This document shows, in pieces, positions 1 through 5,008 of a stretch of 5,008 nt of DNA. The position numbers and the translations under genes are program-made. Below the pieces are notes generated by a model. That model searched no databases. It was given only the letters and a program-made list of their open reading frames with translations, and was not told the origin of the DNA. This DNA comes from an uncultured Victivallales bacterium (GTDB lineage: Bacteria; Verrucomicrobiota; Lentisphaeria; Oligosphaerales; JAFGRS01), in assembly GCA_903834675.1 (NCBI GenBank), contig CAILKC010000025.1:1-5008 (forward strand). The letters are read 5' to 3'. Within the stretch, counting starts at the first letter, position 1; each line of letters starts with the position of its first letter.

Positions 1-70
1 CCAGCCGGGGGCTTGGCTGACCCTGACCCCTGTTTTCCTCTCCGCCAGTCTCCCTGTCCGTCTCCTCCAG

Positions 71-102
71 TCGCCGTTTCCCCGTCTCGCCGTCTCGCCG
101 TT
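71..102. repeat. Four tandem octamers, consensus TCGCCGTY
   Basis: Four 8-nt units follow each other without gaps: TCGCCGTT (71-78), TCCCCGTC (79-86), TCGCCGTC (87-94) and TCGCCGTT (95-102), followed by a partial TCC. They lie in a wider pyrimidine-rich tract (about 31-105), so the minus strand is purine-rich with GAGACGG/GAAACGG-like units. The array sits in non-coding DNA about 150 nt before gene 1. It looks like a slippage-type microsatellite. No function is visible, and a regulatory role is not supported by anything else here. Confidence 0.7.
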
Positions 103-106
103 TCCT

Positions 107-198
107 GAACCCCAGGACCTGAGGTGTCACCACCTACGGAGCTGACTTGCGCCCGGAACTCTGGACCTGAGTCCCACCCACGGAATTGACCTGCGCCC
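107..198 (+). repeat. Imperfect tandem duplication upstream of gene 1
   Basis: Two adjacent related units occupy 107-155 and 156-198. Both begin with GAAC followed by a short C/T stretch and GGACCTGAG (115-123 and 163-171). Both continue to an ACGGA-TGAC core and end in TGCGCCC (148-154 and 192-198). The second unit is about 6 nt shorter because of small deletions. Within the 22-nt core (133-154 versus 177-198) 18 positions agree. The second unit overlaps the TTG codon at 186 that would be the earliest start of gene 1, which argues that coding begins further downstream. Confidence 0.75.
133..154 (+). repeat. Dispersed 22-nt repeat, upstream copy
   Basis: This stretch contains the core CCTACGGAGCTGAC (133-146) followed by one variable base and TGCGCCC (148-154). 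The same 22 nt occur in inverted orientation at 4864-4885 with one mismatch (position 147, T here and G there). Identity stops at once on both sides, so the repeat boundaries are sharp. A match this long at 21/22 is unlikely by chance in 5 kb, even at high GC. It may be a family of small intergenic repeats or part of a structured or regulatory element. Terminal inverted repeats of a mobile element are less likely. Confidence 0.7.
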
Positions 199-251
199 CC
201 GTCCTTCGCGGTTCCTTGCGCTCCCAGCACCCCGCGACTAGGTTTTGCCCC

Positions 252-1460
252 GTGAGCCGGAAGAAGCCATTTTCGCTCAGCCGGAGTGCCCTTTTGACGG
301 CCGGCACCACAACCGTTCGATTCCTCGTCCTCACTCTCTTTGCCAGGCTCGCGGCAGGCAGCCTGGCTGGCACGCCGCTGGCGGCGGCCGAACCGGTGCG
401 GAACCTGTTCGGCACGGTCGCGGCAATGGTGCCCTCCGGCCCGGAGATCCAGTGCCGCCAGGATGCAGACGGGGCGGGTGGAAGCGCGACGCTGGCGCCC
501 GGCAGTGCGCCGGCCAGCGTGCGCCTCGGTCCGGTTGCTTTCCCGTCTGGCACCCGGCTGCTCCGCTGCACCGTCGCCATCGCCTTGAGCGGGGCCCCCG
601 ACTGCGAGATCACGGCGGGGTTCACGAGCGCTGGCCAGAGCCAAGCCCCGGCGCCACTCCCGTTCTCCAAGTATGCCGCAGAGAACGCCGCCGGGTTCCA
701 GGATCTGTACCTCGCGGTTCCGCCCGCGGCAGACGGGGTTCGCTTCGAGTTCCGCCTCATCCCGGCCGCCGGAGCCGAGGCTGGCCTGCATCTCCGCTAC
801 CCCTGTCTGACGGCGGTTCCAGCTGACGTCGCGGCGCCGTTACCGTCCGCCACTGGGGTCGTCTTTTGGCACAGCTTCTCACACCCGGACGGCCGTGCTG
901 ACTGGGTCCAGGGCGCCCCGACCTTGTATCCCGTCTGGTCATGCGTCCCGCCGACGGCAGAGGGCAAGTCTGGCCCGGGCCTGCTCGCCGAGCAAGCTCC
1001 GGACGCCGCCTGGTTCGTCCTGCCGGCGCAGCCGGTGATGGCGCGCGGCGTGGTCACCCTCTGGCTGCAACCGCTCTGGCCCCAAGGCGATGCCCGCCCG
1101 GCCAACCTGCTCAAGCTGAACCAAGGCAAGGGCGCCATCCTGATCCGGAAGAACCACGGCTGGTCTTTTCTCTTCGTGCTCTGGGACGGCGACGGCAAGA
1201 CGCAGGCGGTCTCGTGCGATCTGAAGAACCTGATCCGGGGACAGTGGACCAAGGTCGAAGCCGCCTGGGACGCCGAGAAAGGACTGCGGCTGAGCCTCAA
1301 TGGGGTCACGCTGGCCACGAAAGCATGCAGCTGGCCCGTGCCCCCGCCGGAAGCGCTCGGGCTCCGGCTGGGCCAGAGCGAGTACGACAAACCGGAGCGA
1401 GCGCCGTACATCCTGGACGAGGTCGAGATCCGGGTCGAGCCGCTGCAGGGAGGGCTCTGA
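252..1460 (+). CDS. Exported LamG/concanavalin A-like domain protein
   Basis: Predicted secreted protein of about 402 aa, probably glycan-binding; the biochemical role is unknown. From the GTG at 252 it begins MSRKKPFSLSR, with a hydrophobic stretch around residues 22-45 (FLVLTLFARLAAG) and an Ala-x-Ala-type cleavage site at about residue 46 (PLAAA/EPV), as in a Sec signal peptide. Residues 47-200 are beta-rich and unrecognised. Residues 202-402 fit a LamG/concanavalin A-like jelly roll: GVVFWHSF at the start, GQWTKVEAAWD (330-340), then LRLSLNGV (345-352) as in the usual W-x-x-V-x-x-x-W-D...L-x-x-x-N-G pattern, and ILDEVEIRV near the end. The reading frame is open back to a TGA at 168. A TTG at 186 lies inside an upstream repeat and would put about 22 extra residues before the signal peptide. 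GTG 252 has only a weak AGG 9 nt upstream. TTG 294 has GGAG 7 nt upstream and would give a 32-residue signal peptide, so the exact start is open. It is the first gene of a two-gene unit. Confidence 0.85.
   Translation: MSRKKPFSLSRSALLTAGTTTVRFLVLTLFARLAAGSLAGTPLAAAEPVRNLFGTVAAMVPSGPEIQCRQDADGAGGSATLAPGSAPASVRLGPVAFPSGTRLLRCTVAIALSGAPDCEITAGFTSAGQSQAPAPLPFSKYAAENAAGFQDLYLAVPPAADGVRFEFRLIPAAGAEAGLHLRYPCLTAVPADVAAPLPSATGVVFWHSFSHPDGRADWVQGAPTLYPVWSCVPPTAEGKSGPGLLAEQAPDAAWFVLPAQPVMARGVVTLWLQPLWPQGDARPANLLKLNQGKGAILIRKNHGWSFLFVLWDGDGKTQAVSCDLKNLIRGQWTKVEAAWDAEKGLRLSLNGVTLATKACSWPVPPPEALGLRLGQSEYDKPERAPYILDEVEIRVEPLQGGL
1449..1453 (+). promoter_or_regulatory. Shine-Dalgarno for gene 2
   Basis: GGAGG lies inside the last codons of gene 1, 9 nt before the ATG at 1463. 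It decides the start of gene 2: the same frame is open back to 941, but only because of high GC and opposite an established gene. The ATG at 1463 is followed directly by a signal peptide. A second ATG at 1466 is possible but sits 12 nt from the site. The location inside gene 1 suggests that ribosomes finishing gene 1 re-initiate on gene 2. Confidence 0.8.
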
Positions 1461-1462
1461 CC

Positions 1463-4400
1463 ATGATGACGCTACGGCGAATCTGGACGGGCTGGCTGTG
1501 GGCGCTGGCCGCAGGCATCGTCGGGTCCCTTTCCCTTGGCGCCGCGGACAAGCCATTCCCGCCTGTGCCGCAATGGGAGAACCTGGGCGCGCTCGACCTC
1601 GTTCCGTGTCCGAAGCGGATCGAGCTCGTCGGCACCCTCACCTGCGCCGAGACCACGCCGGCGATCATCTTCCTGCCTGACCCCGGACGACTGACCGAGA
1701 CCGGCGCCGCGGAAATCGTGGCGCGCCTCGTGGAGTTGGGCGCTAAGGCGCCGACGCCGACGGCCGCCCTCGAGATGCCGACGACGGTGGCCGCGCTCAC
1801 CGGGCCGGCCATCCTCATCGGCCACGGCCGGGACGCCCTCCCGCGGTTCGGCGCTACCCACGAATACCAGGGCGTTAGTGCCTGGGACGAGGAACAGGGT
1901 TACATCATCGCCTCGACCCAGCTGAACGGCCACGACGCACTCTTCGTCTGGGGCCGCGAACCGCTCGGTGCCCTCTACGGCTGCATCACCCTGCGCTACC
2001 TGGTGCAACGCCAGGGCCAGGCCCTCGTCATCCAGAAGGCCAACGTGGTTGACTGGCCGGACTTCAAACGCCGTGTCACCAGCGGCTTCCAGAGCCCACG
2101 GGACGACACGGACGCGGCCCTGACTCAAGCCGTGGAAACAGCGAAGCGTTTCATCCGGCGTGCTGCCCTGCTGAAGTGCAACCTGATCGCCCACGAGTCC
2201 TGGCCACCCAGCGACTACCTGCGCGAACGCGAGCTGAAGCAGATCGAACAGCTCATCCCCTACGCCAGGGCCTACGGAGTCCGGTTCCACCTCCTCCACC
2301 ACACCAGTGTCGGCTGGGTCGAACGCGACAAGGACGAGGCGAAGTACGTCGGCGTGCCGAATCTCCGCGGTTACTACATGTCCTGGTCCCGCGACGACCT
2401 GCTGCGCGACAGTATGGACCGCTTCCGGAGCGAAATCCGGCGCCTCGGGACCGACGCGGATTGGGCCTTTCACTATCCGGACATGTTCGAGGGCGGCTGG
2501 CCGCAGCGCTCCGAATCGTGTCGGCAACGCTGGGGCGACGACCGGGCCGCGGCCGATGCCTGGTTCGGTAACGCCCTCTACCAGACCCTCAAGGACGAAT
2601 CGCCCACCAGCCGACTCGAGTTGATCAACTACCCCTACGGCATGAACCTGGACTACCCGGGCAACGCGAGCTCGCGGCAGTACTTCGAGAAGCTCTCCAG
2701 CCTTCTGCCCGCCGAGGTGGTCAGCGCCCGCCGCGAGGGCACCCGCGCCGCCTTCGCCTCCTGGTGGCAGCACCTCAGGCAGCCGCTGGCCGTGTGGTGG
2801 TCACCCGAGACCTTCTGGGGGGCTCGGGCACTGGCGCCGGACATCGCCTTCCTGAAGAGCGCCTGGCGCGGTGAGAACGGCGATGCCGTTTACGACTGCC
2901 TCACGGTGCATTCGCGCCCGGTCCTGGACGTGTCCGGCTACACCTTCGCCGAATACGCCTGGAATGTGAATGCGCCGGGCTCGGGCGTCTGGCTCCAGGA
3001 TCCCGCTGCCGATACGACCAAACCGGCCTCGGGCCTGGCCGATGATTACGTCACCGACCGAGTCCTGGCGCCGGACGGCTCGCGCTGGGATGAGTGGACC
3101 TACCTTCAGGGCCGGTTCGAGCCGCGCCCCCTCAACTATGATCTGATCGAACGCTGCTGCCGGCTGATCTATGGCCACGCCGTGGCGCCGGCGCTGGCCG
3201 AGTCGCTCCGCTGCGCTCCGGTGGTCGCCGAAGGCTCATGGTCTTCGGACCCCGTCATTGCCGCCGCCATGGCGGAGTCCGCAGAACGCGCCTTCCTGGC
3301 TCTGGCACCGCTCTGGAACCAGAAGGAGCTGTTCCAGAAGGCACCCGGCAGCCTGGTCGACACGTATGGGGTGTACACCCAGATGCTGAAGGTCAACACG
3401 GATCTGCGAGCCATCCTCGGCGCCAGAGCCGTCAAGCTCGCTGCCGCGGCGAAGCTCGACCTGGCCAGGACCTCCCCGGATCCTGCCGCCAGGCGCATGA
3501 CAGCGCAGGCCGCCGCCGCCGCCGCAACTCAGGGCCTGGCCGCCATCGAGAAGCGCCGCAACGAACTCCGCCAGGCGTACCGCCAGTACGACTTGGAGGG
3601 CAAGTCGTGGTACCTGCTGCTGGCCACAGGCTACCGCAAACTCGAGGAGGTTGAGAAGAAGCTCGACACCCTCGTCGGCGGCCTCGACCTCGTCCGCGAG
3701 GAGGCCGAAGCCCTGGAGACCGCCGCGATGTCGGGCGTTCAGCGCCGACATCTGCTGCTGCCCAAGGCGGCGCACCCGCGCACCATCGACGGCGACGCCT
3801 CGGACTGGCCGCGGCTCAATCCGCTGGTCATCACGGCGGAGCCCGGCGGCGCTGCGGCAGTGCCAGGCCAACCCGCGAGCCGTGCCGACGCCTCGGCCAT
3901 CTGCTACCTGGCCTGGGACGAGACCTGGCTCTACCTCCTGGCCAAGGTCGTTGCGGACACCTCCCCGCAGCCCACCACCGGCGCCCTCACGACGGGCGCT
4001 GCCGTCAGCCTATGGTTGAACGGCAACCACTACGCAGCCGGGATCGGCCCGGACGGTGCCGCGACGCTCGAGACGTATGCAGGGATCCCGCTGCAGGGCG
4101 CCGCGCTCGCCATCCGCCCCGTGGCAGCCCACCGCCTGGCGCCTGACTTCGCCCTGCTCAGCCAAGCCCCCGCGGGGATGGACGGACAACCGGGTTATAT
4201 CGTCGAACTGCGGCTGCCTTGGGAGCCCATGCGGGTCCGGCCAGGGATTGGGGCCAACCTCTGCCTGGCCCTCGGCCTCGGCGACCGGGACAAGGCGCCC
4301 GAAACCCGGCAACGGATCTTCCCGGCGACCTGGAAGCCCCTCGACGCCGGCGGACTGCTCACCGACTTCGCCGCCGCCACGCTGACGGGGGAGAACCCGC

Positions 4401-4720
4401 TCCACTTCGAACTGGCCGATCTGCGCAAGGAAGATCGGACAATGGCACTGGGAACCGATTCGTTCATCCAGGCGCGGCTGATCCTCGGCGCCCCCATCGA
4501 CCTGACCGACCTGCGCCTCCGCGTCGTGGCCCTCGGCGACGACCGCAAAACGCTCGCCAGCACGCCGCTGTCCGTCGTCCCCGGCTACCTGCGCCAAGGC
4601 AAACTCTGGCGCTCCGACCCCTTCGAGTTCAACGCCGGCCGCGCCCGCCAGAGCATCCCGCTGATCTTCACCGTGACCGCCAATGAGCTGGGTTGCCAAA
4701 CCACGCTGACCGTCAAGTAG
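1463..4720 (+). CDS. Secreted multidomain GH84/GH20-like glycoside hydrolase with CBM9-like module
   Basis: This is a 1085-aa predicted exported protein. Residues 1-27 form a signal peptide (MMTLRRIWTGWLWALAAGIVG, cleavage near LGAAD). Residues 41-204 resemble the alpha/beta domain preceding the GH20 and GH84 catalytic domains: LDLVPCPKRIEL (44-55), GYIIAST (146-152), REPLGALYGCITLRYL (165-180) and DWPDFKRR (197-204). Residues about 205-500 look like a TIM barrel, with HYPDMFEGGW (337-346), PLAVWWSPETFWG (441-453) and AEYAWNVNAPG (496-506). The last resembles the Y-x-W-N segment after the GH84 barrel. Residues about 560-760 are strongly helical with coiled-coil-like stretches. Residues 763-979 fit a CBM9-like sandwich: IDGDASDW (775-782), AWDETWLYL (817-825), VSLWLNG (848-854) and YIVELRLPW (912-920). 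Residues 980-1085 form a final beta domain. GH84 enzymes cleave beta-linked N-acetylglucosamine, but the barrel lacks a clear Asp-Asp pair (D340 follows a proline), so activity and substrate are inferred weakly. It starts 2 nt after gene 1. Confidence 0.85.
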   Translation: MMTLRRIWTGWLWALAAGIVGSLSLGAADKPFPPVPQWENLGALDLVPCPKRIELVGTLTCAETTPAIIFLPDPGRLTETGAAEIVARLVELGAKAPTPTAALEMPTTVAALTGPAILIGHGRDALPRFGATHEYQGVSAWDEEQGYIIASTQLNGHDALFVWGREPLGALYGCITLRYLVQRQGQALVIQKANVVDWPDFKRRVTSGFQSPRDDTDAALTQAVETAKRFIRRAALLKCNLIAHESWPPSDYLRERELKQIEQLIPYARAYGVRFHLLHHTSVGWVERDKDEAKYVGVPNLRGYYMSWSRDDLLRDSMDRFRSEIRRLGTDADWAFHYPDMFEGGWPQRSESCRQRWGDDRAAADAWFGNALYQTLKDESPTSRLELINYPYGMNLDYPGNASSRQYFEKLSSLLPAEVVSARREGTRAAFASWWQHLRQPLAVWWSPETFWGARALAPDIAFLKSAWRGENGDAVYDCLTVHSRPVLDVSGYTFAEYAWNVNAPGSGVWLQDPAADTTKPASGLADDYVTDRVLAPDGSRWDEWTYLQGRFEPRPLNYDLIERCCRLIYGHAVAPALAESLRCAPVVAEGSWSSDPVIAAAMAESAERAFLALAPLWNQKELFQKAPGSLVDTYGVYTQMLKVNTDLRAILGARAVKLAAAAKLDLARTSPDPAARRMTAQAAAAAATQGLAAIEKRRNELRQAYRQYDLEGKSWYLLLATGYRKLEEVEKKLDTLVGGLDLVREEAEALETAAMSGVQRRHLLLPKAAHPRTIDGDASDWPRLNPLVITAEPGGAAAVPGQPASRADASAICYLAWDETWLYLLAKVVADTSPQPTTGALTTGAAVSLWLNGNHYAAGIGPDGAATLETYAGIPLQGAALAIRPVAAHRLAPDFALLSQAPAGMDGQPGYIVELRLPWEPMRVRPGIGANLCLALGLGDRDKAPETRQRIFPATWKPLDAGGLLTDFAAATLTGENPLHFELADLRKEDRTMALGTDSFIQARLILGAPIDLTDLRLRVVALGDDRKTLASTPLSVVPGYLRQGKLWRSDPFEFNAGRARQSIPLIFTVTANELGCQTTLTVK

Positions 4721-4818
4721 CCATCGTCGCGATCGCCCCGCGGCGCCCGGCGGGTCATCCCCACGTGTACTGGCCTTACCGTTGGTGTCTAGGCTTTGGC
4801 CTGCTCCGGGTCCTCTGC

Positions 4819-4844
4819 GTCACCCGGCCTGCCGCGCCGGTGAC
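4819..4844 (+). terminator. GC-rich hairpin, possible terminator without U-tract
   Basis: GTCACCCGGC (4819-4828) pairs with GCCGGTGAC (4836-4844) around a 7-nt loop, with one bulged C. This gives nine pairs, mostly GC. It lies 98 nt after the stop of gene 2. No run of T follows, so it is not a canonical intrinsic terminator. It could work as an RNA 3'-end stabiliser or a U-less terminator, or be chance in GC-rich DNA. A shorter inverted repeat, CCCGC/GCGGG at 4737-4754, is closer to the gene but weaker. Confidence 0.4.
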
Positions 4845-4863
4845 CGCGGCCCGGCTGGATTTG

Positions 4864-4885
4864 GGGCGCACGTCAGCTCCGTAGG
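4864..4885 (-). repeat. Dispersed 22-nt repeat, inverted downstream copy
   Basis: Read on the minus strand this is the same 22-nt sequence as 133-154, with one difference. It contains the core GTCAGCTCCGTAGG (4872-4885 on the plus strand). Together with the upstream copy it brackets the two-gene unit in opposite orientation, about 4.7 kb apart. No target-site duplication is visible next to the two copies: the flanks are TCACCA before 133 and GGTTTG after 4885. Confidence 0.7.
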
Positions 4886-4910
4886 GGTTTGCTGGTATGA
4901 GAACCGCAGA

Positions 4911-4943
4911 ATGTCGAATGACCAAAGACCCATGACGAATGGC
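4911..4943. repeat. Degenerate CGAATG-type direct repeat
   Basis: ATGTCGAATGAC (4911-4922) recurs as ATGACGAATGGC (4932-4943), with 10 of 12 positions equal and 9 nt between. The region is visibly less GC-rich than the genes. Arrays built from (A)TGACGAATG / TGTCGAATG units are something I associate with intergenic DNA of planctomycete- and verrucomicrobia-like genomes. That association is from memory and was not checked here. No coding role is apparent. Confidence 0.5.
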
Positions 4944-5008
4944 AGAATACCCTGCCGGAGCACCGGAGTTCTCTGGCGGTCAGGTCCGGCACCTACCGGG
5001 GATCCTGC

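Larger units (their letters stand above)
4721..5008. other. Downstream intergenic region without a convincing gene
   Basis: After the TAG of gene 2 no reading frame has both a ribosome binding site and recognisable protein content. A 63-codon frame at 4693-4884 overlaps the end of gene 2, and its predicted protein has no recognisable family. The region holds GC-rich inverted repeats, the inverted 22-nt repeat and the degenerate CGAATG repeat listed separately. From about 4945 to the window end nothing is recognisable. A frame from the ATG at 4932 stays open to the edge but has no Shine-Dalgarno. Confidence 0.6.

Noticed and set aside
2..19. Hairpin CAGCC/GGCTG at the left edge
   Set aside because: It has five pairs with an 8-nt loop and no T-tract. 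It could be the end of an upstream terminator, but chance is equally likely.
107..198. Possible CRISPR repeat-spacer units
   Set aside because: There are only two units, directly adjacent and similar over nearly their whole length, with no unique spacer between conserved repeats.
134..760. A 208-codon minus-strand frame at the window start
   Set aside because: It runs opposite gene 1 and the repeats and has no domain signature, so it is a GC shadow.
941..1462. Upstream extension of the gene 2 frame
   Set aside because: The frame is open, but it overlaps the LamG-like domain of gene 1 and its translation is low-complexity Arg/Ala/Gly. The strong ribosome binding site and signal peptide place the start at 1463.
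1472..2773. A 433-codon open frame on the minus strand
   Set aside because: It lies fully opposite gene 2, has a composition typical of antisense frames in GC-rich DNA, shows no recognisable domain, and gene 2 has clear motifs across the same bases.
133..4885. The operon as cargo of a transposon with 22-nt terminal inverted repeats
   Set aside because: There is no transposase or integrase inside, no visible target duplication, and a third copy lies beside the first. A dispersed repeat is the simpler reading.
4897..4935. Small frame MRTAECRMTKDP after the operon
   Set aside because: It has only 12 codons, no ribosome binding site, and overlaps the degenerate repeat.

Overview
The window is GC-rich (long stop-free stretches in several frames, mostly G/C third codon positions). 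It holds a two-gene transcription unit on the + strand between short repeat-containing intergenic ends. Both genes encode predicted exported proteins built from carbohydrate-related beta-sandwich and glycoside-hydrolase-like domains. High GC, very large multidomain secreted hydrolase-like proteins, CBM9-like modules and small degenerate intergenic repeats suggest the Planctomycetota/Verrucomicrobiota/Lentisphaerota/Kiritimatiellota group. No phylogenetic marker is present, so this is an inference from style only.

Layout: 1-251 is non-coding. It carries four tandem octamers (71-102) and a tandem duplication of about 45 nt (107-198). Gene 1 (about 252-1460) encodes a secreted protein of about 402 aa with a C-terminal LamG/concanavalin A-like domain. 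Two bases after its stop, and behind a good Shine-Dalgarno, gene 2 (1463-4720) encodes a 1085-aa secreted protein. Its order is: signal peptide, GH20/GH84-type N-terminal alpha/beta domain, TIM-barrel-like domain resembling GH84 beta-N-acetylglucosaminidases, helical domain, CBM9-like carbohydrate-binding domain, C-terminal beta domain. The last 288 nt (4721-5008) contain no convincing gene. They hold a GC-rich hairpin, an inverted copy of the upstream repeat, and a degenerate CGAATG repeat.

How the genes work together: the 2-nt junction implies co-transcription and probably translational coupling. The simplest reading is a glycan-binding LamG-type protein made together with a large glycan-active or glycan-binding enzyme outside the cytoplasm. 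The substrate cannot be read from sequence. The N-terminal and barrel architecture points toward N-acetylhexosamine-containing glycans, but the usual GH84 Asp-Asp pair and GH20 Asp-Glu pair are not evident, so activity is uncertain.

The most unusual non-coding observation is a 22-nt sequence present upstream (133-154) and, inverted with one mismatch, downstream (4864-4885). A third, diverged copy (177-198) overlaps the earliest possible start codon of gene 1. I found no transposase, CRISPR array, tRNA, rRNA or defence system in the window.
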